From Litoditis marina (Eukaryota > Nematoda > Chromadorea > Rhabditida > Rhabditidae), in the NCBI GenBank assembly GCA_964036275.1, contig OZ038433.1:41449336-41513335 (forward strand): 64,000 bases of DNA, written 5' to 3'. Shown in pieces: positions 12,401-25,879 of the stretch. A model generated the notes under the pieces. It had not been told where the DNA came from. It did no database searches and saw nothing but the letters and a program-made list of their open reading frames with translations. Positions within the stretch are counted from its first letter, which is position 1, and each line of letters begins with the position of its first letter. Position numbers and translations under genes: made by a program.

Positions 12401-14121
12401 TACCCCTGTTGCCGTATTCTATATTCAAAACCAGCCGCACTTCAAAAAATACGTTGGCACGGAAATGAAACCTTACCCGCGGTGGCTTTCAATATTGCTG
12501 GATACGTATGCTAGAACATCCCGGCTTCTCCATCATATCCTGTGTCTCTCGCTTTACGCACGATTTCGCGTTAGTCGTACCCGTTGGGATGTGGGACATA
12601 TATGGGATAGTATCGGTTCGGGGGTTGGATGAGTTATCCATCTCCCATGAAAAAAGCGAAGGTTATAGATCCCCTCTTGGTAATGTTTCAGAAACTACAG
12701 CAATTTTGGAATAGTTATGGGTCCCCTCAGCCCAGACAAAGGACAAGTTATAGATCCCCCGGTCAGCTAACCGGGGTATCGCACCTATGATGTGGGAGCA
12801 GAGAAATGGCGTATGGTGAAGGAAGCGTAGGTTGGGATGAAAGGCCTGTTCATGGGATCGCAAGAATATGTTTTTCGTATATCTACACAATGATGTGCAG
12901 GTGTGGAAAACGCGAGAAAGCGTAAGCGAACGTTTTCTCTGCGAACAGTGTCTAGGTTGGCAGTGTCAGCGTCGATTTCTGTGTTTTTCAGCCATGGACG
13001 TGGATGAAACCGGCTCAATGACGGTGCATGTGGACCGTTCACAATCATTTGGCGATGCTGCATCAGTTGGTACGTTTCGAATTTTGCGGCTTGTCGGCCA
13101 TTCATATTTCAATTCACCCGTGACTACTTGCACTTTTAGCAATCAGTATCAGATAAACGTTCTAACGACTCATTTTTCTCGAAAATACGAGCTACTGTCG
13201 TTGATGGAACAAAGTTTGTTGGGTATCAGAAGATCAAGTTATGGCATAAGACACAGTGGTCGTAGTGCAATAGTTCACAGTTCATTGTGGTGTAGATGTG
13301 GTATGTATTGGAGCACCCGCAATCGTATGTGTTGATGTTGTTTTCAGTCCTTGTTGTTGACAAGCCGTCATCCCCTTGCCGATCCCGTCAAAGAGGTGGC
13401 CGCGAAGTGACCCGCACCACCGCCGGCGGAAGAACCATTGCCGCAGGTCAGTTGGGGTCACAATGTCACTTGTCATAATATAGGTGAATTCTATATCTAA
13501 TCGGGTTTTAGGTAACCTAGCCTTTTTCTGAGGTAACCTCCTTCACAGGTTACCTCAGTTGGTAACCGGTTGGTAACCGACAAAGAAAAACCAGTTACCT
13601 GTTTTAACGTGGTTTTTACCGTTAGTTTGAACGGTAACCGCATTTCATTCAGGTTACTTCTAGGTTACCTACTATTGTAACCTATAGGTAACCAAAAAGG
13701 GTTATTTTACCTAAAAACCAGGTTAGTTGTAGAATTCGCCTACCATACACCCGTAAGGGTATCTTCATAGTTTTTGTCGGTGGCAGATACACAGAGCAAA
13801 GTATTTTCATTGAGTATGTGTGATACAAACAGCACACACGGTCGATCACCATGTTTTGCTCGATGTATCGAAGTAAGTAAGTATCTGTCACGGAATAAAA
13901 AGGTATTAGAGGACCCTGAGCTGTGACTATACTTCAAAAATGTACTCTTCACGGATTTTAGAAGGAGACGAATTTTGCCGTTTTTGGTAGAAAAGCCACT
14001 AGTTTTTCGAAGTGTTATGACTATTTGGACAACGTTACTGGTGTACTGTATGAATATTACTTAGTAATCAGTGACCGTATCCAACTTTTGTCTTTCAGGT
14101 ACCGTGCTGGGAGAAATATAG
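457..14121 (+). CDS. nrde-2: NRDE2-like protein, 5'-partial, 22 exons
   Basis: Homologue of NRDE2, which in C. elegans acts with nuclear Argonautes to repress nascent transcripts and in mammals restrains the RNA exosome helicase MTR4. Exons: 457-568, 1384-1510, 2164-2272, 2483-2603, 2940-3047, 3421-3581, 4315-4456, 6440-6604, 7150-7227, 7749-7844, 8338-8410, 8546-8590, 8719-8840, 9409-9497, 9582-9649, 10289-10374, 10982-11098, 11611-11702, 12233-12348, 12992-13069, 13348-13446, 14099-14121. All phases agree and give about 741 codons before TAG. Family signatures seen: FIRQLNWLIDRGYTERA, then YWDSNLPRLGDR followed by KGWDAF, then DVNCMVAFEDV, and near the end CRWARELHLDRIL and LRLCTEEEEM, as in the HAT-like C-terminal half of NRDE2. 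The N-terminal region lies outside the window. Introns are loaded with foldback repeats. The 45-base exon at 8546 is placed mainly by phase and is the least certain. Confidence 0.85.
1660..1850. repeat. Dispersed repeat, copy 1
   Basis: Intronic sequence rich in the phrase cgcgacccctcc and ending near a tract containing ataTgaggcctt. A diverged copy occupies about 8,855-9,080 in another intron of the same gene, with the same order of landmarks: cgcgacccctccaaaat, then tcgcgacccctactt, then cataagaggcttt. No protein-coding potential is recognised. Confidence 0.5.
2015..2120. repeat. Inverted-repeat element of the gtccgactattcgac family
   Basis: Left end carries cagtaaggtccgactattcg and the right end carries cttcggacaactgta, its diverged inverse. 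Related copies lie near 8,063-8,195, 9,124-9,280, 10,688-10,835 and 12,020-12,165, with partial ends near 14,020-14,045 and 29,418. All NRDE2 copies are in introns. No transposase is visible, so this looks like a non-autonomous MITE family. Confidence 0.55.
3833..4137. repeat. Foldback element with ctggagaacc arms
   Basis: The left arm (about 3,833-3,955) contains attcactggagaaccggg and repeated gaaccgaac units. The right arm (about 4,015-4,137) reads back the inverse, ending ggttctccagtgaatt. The transcript would form a long hairpin inside an NRDE2 intron. A partial relative with the same ggttctccagtgactgg motif lies at about 26,865-26,912. Confidence 0.75.
5040..5620. repeat. ggcgcc-rich degenerate repeat
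   Basis: NRDE2 intron sequence with many ttggcgccaa palindromes separated by AT-rich spacers. Its start (about 5,055-5,100, accggaccgattcggctg) resembles sequence near 63,815-63,850 at the far end of the window, so both may belong to one dispersed repeat. No reading frame is recognised. Confidence 0.45.
5885..6242. repeat. Long inverted-repeat element (MITE)
   Basis: The left arm, about 5,885-6,030, and the right arm, about 6,085-6,230, are near-perfect inverses. For example acgatgttgtgaatgagtg on the left pairs with cactcattcacaacatcgt on the right, and the ends read ttcgtaaacagtggggga and tcccccactttttacgaa. It sits in an NRDE2 intron and codes for nothing visible. Confidence 0.8.
6640..6892. 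repeat. Inverted-repeat element
   Basis: Left-arm sequence gcgtctctctgacctgcac (about 6,711-6,729) is matched in inverse by gtaggtcagagagacgc (about 6,815-6,831). Weaker pairing extends outwards to about 6,640 and 6,892. The element begins about 35 bases after the donor of the NRDE2 exon ending at 6,604. Confidence 0.6.
6979..7102. repeat. 124-bp hairpin MITE, copy A
   Basis: Almost wholly palindromic. The outer arms read gacgattatgtgg and ccacataatcgtac, and the core reads cagtttaaaggaccgatgcg with its inverse. Flanked by ttga on the left and ttaa on the right. This is one of four copies of identical 124-bp length (others at 22,989, 38,310 and 56,250), all intronic. Confidence 0.85.
8063..8195. 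repeat. Inverted-repeat element of the gtccgactattcgac family
   Basis: Starts with cagtaaagttgtccgaataa and ends near accttactggtgtat. The orientation is opposite to the copy at 2,015. Lies in an NRDE2 intron. Confidence 0.5.
8855..9080. repeat. Dispersed repeat, copy 2
   Basis: Diverged copy of the repeat at 1,660-1,850. It begins immediately after the donor of the NRDE2 exon ending at 8,840 and keeps the same order of tcgcgacccctcc landmarks. Confidence 0.5.
9124..9280. repeat. Inverted-repeat element of the gtccgactattcgac family
   Basis: Left end cagtacagttgtccgaatag, right end aaatagtcagactttact, which is the diverged inverse of the family's other terminus. NRDE2 intron. Confidence 0.5.
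10688..10950. repeat. Nested inverted repeats
   Basis: Two overlapping structures. A copy of the gtccgactattcgac family runs from about 10,688 (agtgaggtctgactattc) to about 10,835 (ctcggacaacattac). A tight hairpin with arms 10,833-10,863 and 10,918-10,948 (ggccgtatgcaccaatatta and inverse) follows and ends about 30 bases before the NRDE2 exon at 10,982. Confidence 0.6.
12020..12165. repeat. Inverted-repeat element of the gtccgactattcgac family
   Basis: Left end actaaagtccgactattcga, right end cttttcggactacgtca. NRDE2 intron between the exons at 11,611 and 12,233. Confidence 0.5.
13486..13739. repeat. Foldback element rich in ggtaacc
   Basis: Termini are inverted: gtgaattctatatctaa on the left and ttagttgtagaattcgcc on the right. 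The interior is packed with ggtaacc palindromes. Related sequence occurs at about 40,668-40,755 in an intron of another gene (ccggttacctgtaag to ggttagatatagaattgcc). It lies between the last two NRDE2 coding exons. Confidence 0.65.
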
Positions 14122-14902
14122 ACGCAGTGCGTTGTCTTTCTTGATCAACTGCTTGAATTCGGATGACCTTTGTTGTTGGATTTCGAGCCAGTTTTTTGTT
14201 GCAATAATGATTCTGCCTTATCTTCCTATTGCACTTTGTTGCTGTAGAGAACGATTTTGCCATTAAGTGTATAGAGTTGTATGTAATTTTCTCCCTTTTA
14301 AGTCGATATGTGTGCCTTGTGCGTAGTTACTTGTAGTCTTTGCATATTGCCATTACTAGCCATTTGCTTCCCGATGTTTTTTTTAATGTGTGGTCTTTGA
14401 ACTGTATCCGATCTTTTGTACTATGGGTATTCGATGTAAATTTAGATGTTTTGTCATCAAATCATGTTGTCTCCGGAATTTTGTGTTTTGTTTTGATGAA
14501 GAGTGTTTTTCGTTCAATTTCCCATGTCATTTCAGAGTTTTCACTCTACGATATTGACCAATTTGTTCATACATGTGCATGTCTGTGGTTTTCTTCCAGT
14601 TATTTGGTTCTACTAACCCCATTTTGTAGTTCGAATCGTGCTCGAGTAGCCGGCTGTATTTTACCTAATTCTGCGTCTCTGAAATGAATCACCATTTTGT
14701 CTTGCTCTAAATACTAAGCCGATTCTTTAAGTCACATACAGCAAAGTCAGAATTGGTTCATTCAAGGTTTTTGGAGATTGACGTACTCTTCTACAAGGCG
14801 GATCTCTCAATAGCTAGTACCTGATTTACGTTTAGCGGTGATATTATCTGTATATGTAATATGAGTATAATAGATAAGATTCTATTTGTATATATATGTC
14901 AG
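14122..14902 (+). other. Intergenic region between NRDE2 and TVP23 genes
   Basis: About 780 bases, AT-rich, holding the NRDE2 3' UTR and the TVP23 upstream sequence. No convincing open frame is found. It ends in tatatgtcag directly before the TVP23 start codon, which looks like a trans-splice acceptor. The short distance and shared strand would permit co-transcription, but nothing here proves it. Confidence 0.5.
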
Positions 14903-17486
<2,584 letters not shown>

Positions 17487-18729
17487 AAGATGTTATAGCA
17501 CCATTTCACGTTTCGTTCTCTTTTAGTCTTTTCGAGTCATTTACTGTGATACTATATTACCGCATAACAATATTTTTTATTCGTATTACAGAGAGGTGTA
17601 TCTTATCAGTGCAAAAAAGCACAGCAATATTTATGTTTTCTCAAACGGTAGCCAGGTAAACAGTTTCTTTCCGAGGTAGACAATTTCTAACTTTTTATGG
17701 TTTCCATCTTACGGTCCTAATAACCATCCTGTTTTATACCGCTTCAACTATTTGGTTGGCTATTAGATTGTTGCTGGCTACCGTCCGATACCCGATACCA
17801 TTTCATGCAGTGTGATACGATGTACTAACTTATTCTGGTATGGTTGTGTGTGAGTTGAGTTCGCCATTAAATTATTCGTGGGAAGGAAAGACTGGTGGTT
17901 GAAACAAGTTATTACACGAAATGACCATATCTGAGTTGTAGTTTGAGGCTAATTTCACGAGGAACCGGGTATTTCGTTAACCTCACCACTTATTTAGCCG
18001 GGTTCCAATTAACCAGCGAAATCTTTTTTTTGTATCCACTTTGGAACCAGTTTTTTTTACAACACTTTTATGTGAAATACGCGGTTGACCAGTGGTTAAC
18101 AAATGGGTTCCAAGCCAGTTATATCCATTTACTCGGTTATAACCATTTACTCGGTTAAAAAAGAATTCGCCTAGGTAGCTTCCTAATTTGATCTGCATGC
18201 ACCGCGCAGTTTTCACATTACAGGAGATATGGCGTGATCAAACTACAAAGACAGTGGTTGAGACCGCGATGTACAGGATAGGCCCCCTCTTCTTTGACCA
18301 ATTTACTGGAGAACGGCTCAGTTGGAAACAGTTTTGAATGCACTATAATAGGTTGGGTCCCGCGAATTGCTGATGTTGCTGTTATTCATTTTTGGCCATT
18401 TCGGTTCTTGAACCTTGTCGTTGAACACTTCATCCTTGAATTCATCATATACCAAGATTTGAATTCATCATATAAGACGGTTCCAACTAAATATTTTTCA
18501 AAACTCAAAGTAATTCACGGAATTCTGTCAATCTGTGAACGGGAACTTTTTCTTCCGCCTTGCGGTCGAAATGACACAATTTTAGGTTTCTTGTCAACGC
18601 GATGTTGGCATTTGACAATGAGATTCAGATTCTTTTGGCAAATGCTAAGTGAACAGAGTTCGCTTGTCACTTGTCACCCAAAGGGATCATCTTTACCATT
18701 TGCCATTTGCACTGATTCATTTTGACACG
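17487..18729. other. Intergenic region after TVP23, with a foldback repeat
   Basis: No gene seen. About 17,945-18,175 holds a degenerate foldback with tttaaccg / cggttaaa-type words and an aattcgcc end, resembling the foldback at 13,486. The rest is AT-rich. It runs into the tRNA-derived repeat pair that follows. Confidence 0.4.
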
Positions 18730-18812
18730 TGCCAAACCGTTGAGAGGATTCGAACCCTTGGCCGTTGGGCCAAAAGCAAGCGCCACTACACTAAGGGAGC
18801 ACCTGTATTTGA
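18620..18812 (-). repeat. tRNA-derived SINE-like repeat, minus strand
   Basis: On the minus strand, a tRNA-like head (about 18,803-18,735) has an A box (tagtgtagtgg) and a B box (ggttcgaatcc) at tRNA spacing. It is followed by cacgtgtcaa, which the plus-strand copy at 19,153 also carries. The stems are too broken for a working tRNA. This supports a Pol III-type SINE rather than a tRNA gene. Confidence 0.6.
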
Positions 18813-19152
18813 AAAGAATAAACCGCGCTATATATAACCCCGCCGCAATTGTTCAGATTAACGTTGCCACACATGAGTGTATTAAAAGGGATTAGTTTAT
18901 TAAAAAAATCAATTTTCATAAATACAAAACGAGAATTTATAAGTTGAACACACCAAAAAACACTTCAGCTAGTTAAAAGCCAGCAGCAACTTTTCGCCCA
19001 ACATCGCAGGTTTAAGTGTTTACTGTATTCCCTTTTCCGCTTCTCGTTTTTTCTTTCAAAGATTCGCACCCATAATTCGATAGTCTATTATCATCCCGTT
19101 ATGAATATGCCCGCCCCGGTGTGTGTACGAACTGTTCGCGCTCTAGAACGTA

Positions 19153-19420
19153 GCCCCCTTAGTGTAGTGGTAAGCGTCTCGCTTTTGGTGTGGCGGGGTC
19201 AGGTTCGATTCCCGCATGAGGCAACACCTGGTTGACACGTGTCAAGAAAGAGGATCGTTCCTGGCACTTGTCAGTGTTGAGCAGTGATAATATCACTTGC
19301 CAAGTGTTGAACAGTGATAGTATCACTTGGCAGACATCAATATCCGTGTTTGGCGCTTGTCATTTGGGTTGGCTCGAATATTTCCCAGACACAACCGCAA
19401 CTTTGACAAGATAATGGTTT
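19153..19420 (+). repeat. tRNA-derived SINE-like repeat, plus strand
   Basis: The tRNA-like head at 19,153-19,223 has A box tagtgtagtgg, B box ggttcgattcc and a Gln-like (ttg) loop, but mispaired acceptor and T stems. The tail begins ttgacacgtgtcaag and contains short cacttgtcagtg / agtgataatatcactt words. It faces the copy at 18,620-18,812, about 350 bases away. Confidence 0.6.
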
Positions 19421-19423
19421 ACG

Positions 19424-20281
19424 TGTCACACCCACTCCGTTGACAACATTTTGGTAAAAAAACGGAAATTTTGAAAAAATTTAGTTGGACCCGTCTTATA
19501 TACCTCTGCAAAGTTCCACGTGGAACTTTGAAGAACAGTAACTTTAACTTTTTTTAATTGCTCAAACTGGTCCAGTTTCTAAATTTTGCTCAGTAATCTA
19601 AAAAGTTTAAGAAAGAAAATTCACGTTGAAATATTGCGGTTGAACTGTACTGGCTACTGCTTTATCATCATGTCGGACCCCGTTGTCCGTAGTCTAAGGT
19701 TTATTTGGGGATAATTACAAAACGGCATGATTTTTTAGATGAAATTTAGGGGGGAGAGAAATGATCCAGACATTTGTAGTTTGATCGCCTGATCATCGAT
19801 AATAGGCCCCGCCCCTTTTTGCGAGGTCAGCATAGCTCCATCGCTCAATGTCATCATTTCACAGAATTTATCCATACGATGCACCCCTGCTCCCTTTTTC
19901 TTTACTTTTCCTTTCCAAAGACAATAAATCTATGAAATAAGTCCCAACTTTATTGCCTAATGTGTCATGTCAACCTAGGCTATTAAACTAGCTGATATTC
20001 TCTGGTAAACCGATTTTGCAACCTATAACGATCTATAGCTAATTTTACGGATAGAAGTTACGTTTTGAGCGCCGATCAACAAGTTGTGTTTTTAGTGCAG
20101 AGTTCTTCTACAACCAGACATACAATACAAAACATCGTCTTTCATTAAATTTCATCCAGTAATCCATGCCTTGGGCCTCAAAAGTTCATCGCCTTGTTTA
20201 AACGATGTCTGGTTGACATAAAACACAGTGGCCCTTGCCTTAGCTGTCTTTTGGTCCGTTCAATGATTTTGTTCCTGTTCA
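19424..20281. other. Upstream region of the RNF216-like gene
   Basis: AT-rich sequence without a recognised gene. The phrase gtagtttgatc near 19,775-19,790 recurs, in either orientation, near 18,236, 40,258 and 52,383, and marks a minor dispersed repeat. A probable trans-splice acceptor, ttcctgttcag, ends at 20,282, 19 bases before the start codon. Confidence 0.35.
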
Positions 20282-20301
20282 GGTCTTCATTTCCGGAAAA
20301 A

Positions 20302-23300
20302 ATGTCTTCCGATTCGGAAAACGACGAGCACGACCAATTGGACCAGTTGGCACCGCTGCGACCTTTCGGACAATATGTAAGATTTTGATATATTATTCGC
20401 TCAGATTGTTGCCAAAAAGTGAAAACCGGGACTTTGCTGAAACGGAAGTTGCATATCCTAATACAGCTCGTTTTGGATGCATTATTTGTGAGATAAGTAT
20501 ATATATATATCGTATAATATAGATAATGTTCTGAATACATTGTTTTCAGGCAGCTGGCAGACCGATCCTGGCTAATGTGGTGGCGGAGAACCAGAATGAG
20601 GCTGAACAAGAGGAGGCAAAGAGAACACTGGTACTGATACACTATTTACTATCAGTACATGCAGAGAAAGAATGGTATAGGCGTCGCTCTTCGTGAAGCT
20701 CGCCTAAGTGGTGTATTTTGCTGTGTTTGTAGTTTAGTCACGTTTTAGCGCGTATCGAGATCAAACTGCAACGAATATTTAGTCACTGCTAACTTGAAGT
20801 AATTTCGCTGAATATTCGAATAGGATGACGTGTTACTTTCTCTAAATTTGCTTTAGCCATCTGTAACTATTGCTCAGGGATACTTTTATTTATATTGTAG
20901 AAATAATGAGAACTAAATGAATGTGTTACATCTACTTTTTAGAACTGTAGCTATTGTCAATGACTCTCTACTATAAATATAATAAATAATTGTTCTATCA
21001 ATAAGCATAATGTTGTTTCAGCAAGAAATGTTCCCCCTGGTCTGCCGCAACTGGATAGCTGACAGCGTCAGAACGTACAGTGTCCACGCGATTGTGGAAT
21101 ACGTGATGAACAATGAGGCGGATCCGAGAAAAGTTCCCAAAGTTGTCAGGAAACGGCCACGACTGTCAATGGTTGGTCATCTTATTGTGAATCAGTGCAA
21201 TTCGTAAAATCAGTATCAACCTTAGATGAAATGTGCGTAGAGGGGGTGGAGATAGGCATGAGTGAGCTGCTGGTTGGTATCTGGCGAACGTTCTAACGTC
21301 TTTAAAATTTTACTTCAAACTTGTTTCAGATACTCCAGGAAAAATCAGACAGTTTGATCAAAATCGAAAAATCCATTGAGCTTCGTGAATCAAGAAAGGG
21401 GACTCTTTTTAGAATGGTCACAGATTATTTGTGTTTGGTACTGTAGGTATTGCCAATCGTAGTCAGGTTATGTCGATTGGGCTGCGTTCAGCAAGTTCGT
21501 CAACGTTCCGGTTGTGTTGGAAAATAGAAAAACTATTTAGCCAATTAGGAATTGAGCCAATCAATGCCCTCTGACCTCTGTATTTCCAGTTAAATGCGGT
21601 CGCCAAGGAGTCTTCCCCCGTGATCTCAACTGCGTCCTCATCTCTGGAGGACACGCCGCCCCATCTGAAGTCAAACTCGGACTTTGTCGAAAAGTGGTCA
21701 GTTGCCCATGTTAGCAATCGTTAGAAAATAGTTAGAACTGGTAGAGTGATTTGGGTTGCTGTGAACCTAAGAGCTAGAACACGGAAATAGTGTGCTGATA
21801 AGGAGGGTGCAGAGCAGCGGTAAACTCGCGTGAGTTTCTTGAATACAACAGTTTTACAATGTTTCACAATTGAAATGTTTCCAGGCGTACTATGTCCCTT
21901 CTCGAACGATTGGAGCGAAACGAGACCATTTCGGCGTTGTTTGAGAACCTGCGAGATTGCCAGCCCTTGAAACACAATGCTCTCTCGCTCTTTGGATACT
22001 CGGCAGAAATTCAGTTGGTCAATGCTTATCGTATGGTAAGTGTACAATATATTATTATTATTATTATTATGAATATAATGTTCACTGAGGTGCATTTTAT
22101 TGTATTCACTTTCACTAGCATTGCGCGTCTGAAACATTGGCAGTTGTACGTTGTACGTTGACAGTGTTCACACGGTGAAAGTGACGGTTATTAAGTAATT
22201 TACTTAATTGAATTTCCGTGAACAACTACAGAATCGCGTATCAAGGTTCTCTGAAAAATTGTGTATTTCATATTTGTTTATACTCATTATCTGAATGATT
22301 TTCCAGATCAAACGTTCCTTCATCAACATGATGTGCTCCAGTGGACGAGCTGGTACCTGTACCCTTCGTACAGTATTAATTATCCTGGAGTTGTTGTCGA
22401 TGGGGGAGGAGGAAAATCTATGTCTGGAACCAGGTTGGTGGTTCCTTCTCAGAAGAAGAGTCAAGGGACCTAAAACGGGGATTTTGGACGATCGAGTAAT
22501 CGCGGGCCCAAAAGGGCCGCCATAAAAGAAATATCAAACATGGTTTTTTCATTGTTGATTCTGAATGCAACTGTGTTGCACTTCACTACCATACGTTTTT
22601 TCTCATTCCCAGTATGTACAGGAAAGTGTCACACTAAGCGGCCCTAATAGGGTGATTTCGGCTACGAAAATCGCGGGCCGAAAAGGAACCTTTTATGCCC
22701 GCGGCTCTATGTTGGAATAATGTCCATTCAACCAAATCACTCCTATAATTCACAACATTGTTTTTGTTTGCAGTCTTCATGAATATCGTGCGCCGCTATT
22801 CTTCGCCCCCGGCCCGACCTTATACACAGAAAATTACTTCGAATGCCAAGATGATCCAGGCCAAGTCTCGGGAAAACCCGTTCTTCCATGGAGGAATGGC
22901 AGGCCGAGTCTGGGACAGTGTTCAAGAGTTGATCAACGAGGTAGGCGGCGTTTCTCTGTATTGGGGGAGGGTATATTACAATTGTTCTTTAAAGAAGGAC
23001 GATTATGTGGTTCAATCGCAACGCTTCAGTCCTTTAAACTGCAATACATTTTTCAATATCAGTTTAATGGACCGTTGACACGAGATTGGTCCACATAATC
23101 GTCCTTCTTTAACTTCATTTTAGCGTGTCGTTCACCGCTTAACCTCTGAAGGTCTCTTGGAGATTGTTCTGAAACCTGCTTCAACAGAATTTTTTCGCAT
23201 TCGTCCGTTAGCAATGTTGTCTGATTAGGCAACCCTGGCTCAACAGGAGTTTTTTTCTGCTGTAACTGGTAGAATGGCCATTTTTGAGTATAGAATGAAT

Positions 23301-25879
23301 GTCATTTAGTGTTGTTTGTTTAGAAACGTGGAGGATTGGCGGTGTTCTGCTGCGAAATCTGCTTTGACGAGAAGGTTTTGGTGGAAAGTGTAGACTGCAT
23401 GGAAAAGGATGCAGGTTCGGCAGGTCTGTATTCTATTAATGTTTTTAATATTAATAATATTGCCCTTTCATTATTTTTCATTTATCAGAAAAAATGGATG
23501 AATTTCATTTATAGTGAGTGTCATTTATTTTTGCACTCTCGATTGGAAACTGCTGCCAGCTGCAAAATGCGCTCTGTTCGCTTCCTGTTTAGTTTTATGT
23601 AGTTTGTAGTGTAGTATATTGATTTTTGTTGCTTCCAGCCTCGTCCACCCGCCATCGCTTCTGCTTCACGTGTATTTCTGGCCACGCGAAGGCGTGTTGT
23701 GAGGAGGGGAGAATAGTTGCGGGCGGCCTGGGAATACCATGCCTACAGACAGACTGCGACGGACATTTCACCTCCAGTGAGTCGATAACTACCTGTAGTT
23801 TTACCTTACGTTTTCACCAGTTTTTACCTTGTGTACGTCTGTGTCAATCTAGCAGTGTTGGAATTGAGTGTTTACAGGCTAGTGGATGTATAGGCACCAA
23901 TATTAGCTATGATTCTTGGTTTCAAGCCCCAAGATAAGGTTGAATTCATTCTACGATAGAAAAAGGAATATTAGAATCATTCCATATTTTGGTACTATTT
24001 TGTATTTCGTTCTGTAGCATTCCGATTTCAATGTATTGTTTCCAGACCAGCTTCGTGCCAGTCGTGTTGAAAAACGTGTGATTCACCAGCTGGAAAAACG
24101 GCTGGAACAGGAGACTTTGGCGGCAGCTGGACTACCCATTGAGAGGTACGAAACAGTCGTTTTTATCTCTATTTTGGATATACTATTACCCCCCTTCCCC
24201 CCCAATTATCAATTTTCAAAAAATTTCAAGAGGGTGAGTTATTATATACCGTGGCTGGTTCGAAGAGTTGAGCCACTTTTTGTTCCTTTGTTGTGTTTGA
24301 AGCGGATTTTCGATACATTATTTCAGAAAATTTTCAGAAAAGAAAATTTTCCCTTGTTCCTTCTTCAGATGCAAATACTGCAACTTCGGTGTTCTGATGG
24401 AGATCCCTCCCGAGGTGAATAAAGTGTTCGTCTGCGACCATTGTACTGCCGAATTCTGTCGGTCCGTTATTCAAACTTTTCTGTAATTTACGCGAGCTCT
24501 ACTGTGATATTACTAGTTTCAATGGAAATATCGATAACAAAGTTTTAGAATTTAGGTGTCTACTTTTTGCACTTTCTTAGTTGGTTCACGTTTGGTTCGT
24601 GTTTTTGAACCAATTAAGTCGAGAAAACTGAAAATTTGTGTTTTCTAACCCGTTTCATTTATGTCTCTCTTTTGCAGTCTTTGCAAGAAAGATTGGGAGA
24701 TGCACGTGGGACGACGCTGTGATGAAATGGTCACACTAGAGGAGGAGGCACGCAAGAAACTGTTAGTTTCACTTCGCTCTCAGTCTGGAAAAGTTTCAAA
24801 AAAACTTCCTCCTCTTTTTGGTTTACTTTTCATAGTTTTGGTAAACAGGTAATCATGCTGAGAGAAACGTACACGTTTTCTGAGGCAGCGGGTTATATTG
24901 TTTCAGTAACTTGTTAGTCGAGATTCTAAATTGCTGCTGTGTTTTCTAATAGGTATAATGTCCGCAGAGGTTCTATTTGGGGTTTGTATTGTAGTTTGAT
25001 GGTGTCGTTTTGTGATTTTGCCGTTCTTGCAGTGAGAATGAGTTGACGGCAGCTGTTGTGCACACTTGTCCGCGGTGCCAACTCAGCTTCGAAAAGGTCA
25101 GTCTTGAAAGTACTTTATTAGTATTTTTGTATTGTTTACATTGACACTTACCTTGGTAGATCTTTCCTACACTTGAGTGAAAATATACCTTTCAACTCGA
25201 GAGTTTCGAAAAAAAATTGTTTTGAATTCGAAGTTCACTTTATCAACCTTATGACTCAGTTCCTAGAAGTACTTCAGTATTAACAAGCTCTTTTTGTGCT
25301 TTTTCAGGAAGAAGGTTGTAATAAGATGACGTGTCGTTGCGGCCTGACGATGTGCTATGTGTGCAGAGAAACGAACATCACCTACACACATTTCTGCGGG
25401 TCAGCACTTTTCTATAATAATGGTTTCCATTAGGTTTGATTCACCTAAAGTCTATTTTGAATTTTGGTCTGCGTTTTCTATGGGAGCTAATTGAGCAAAA
25501 TGCACATTTGGTCAATGTAGCGACGATTGTTTTGCATTTTTGTGGACGGACGAGTTCAAAAATGACGGAACATAGTGTTCTTATTCTGAGTTTATTGTGA
25601 GAATGCGTCTATGTATTGTTATGTATATATACTATTGCCCCCTCCCCTCTTGAAATGATACTTTTCAGTCACTTCCGCGACCCTTCCTCCGGCAGCCGCG
25701 ATTGTCCCGAGAACTGCCCCAACAAGTGTCTGTTGTGGGAGAATACATCGAAGGAATTGCAGAAGAACAGAAGAAAAATACTCGAAGAAGCTCGTCAACT
25801 AGGAACGCTCGATGGCACGTTTCCGTCTTTTTATATATTCTTTTTCAGTTTTAGTTTTACTCTCGAAGATGGCTACTAA
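20302..25879 (+). CDS. RNF216: RBR-type E3 ubiquitin ligase, RNF216/TRIAD3-like
   Basis: RING-between-RING ligase that takes ubiquitin on a RING2 cysteine and passes it to substrate. Exons: 20,302-20,376, 20,550-20,630, 21,022-21,171, 21,590-21,696, 21,885-22,035, 22,307-22,433, 22,774-22,940, 23,324-23,414, 23,639-23,776, 24,046-24,145, 24,369-24,461, 24,678-24,761, 25,033-25,096, 25,308-25,399, 25,669-25,879. They join in phase to about 576 residues. RING1 starts near residue 295 (CCEICFDE, later [11 protein letters not shown]). The IBR is near 396-445 ([24 protein letters not shown]). RING2 is near 466-505 ([26 protein letters not shown]), and the Cys of KMTC (about 484) is the expected catalytic residue. 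The following HFCGHFRDP and NKCLLW match the RNF216 tail and separate it from parkin and ARIH. The acidic N-terminus is unlike known domains. The last 20 residues, read past a possible donor, may be intronic. Shorter than human RNF216. Confidence 0.88.
22989..23112. repeat. 124-bp hairpin MITE, copy B
   Basis: Flanked by ttaa on both sides. Arms read aaagaaggacgattatgtgg and its inverse, with the core cctttaaactgcaatac. Lies in the RNF216-like intron between the exons ending at 22,940 and starting at 23,324. Same length as copies A, C and D. Confidence 0.9.

Noticed and set aside
19153..19223. Functional tRNA-Gln gene
   Set aside because: A and B boxes are good, but the acceptor and T stems contain several mismatches, and a related copy shares non-tRNA tail sequence. 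A SINE-like repeat is the better reading.
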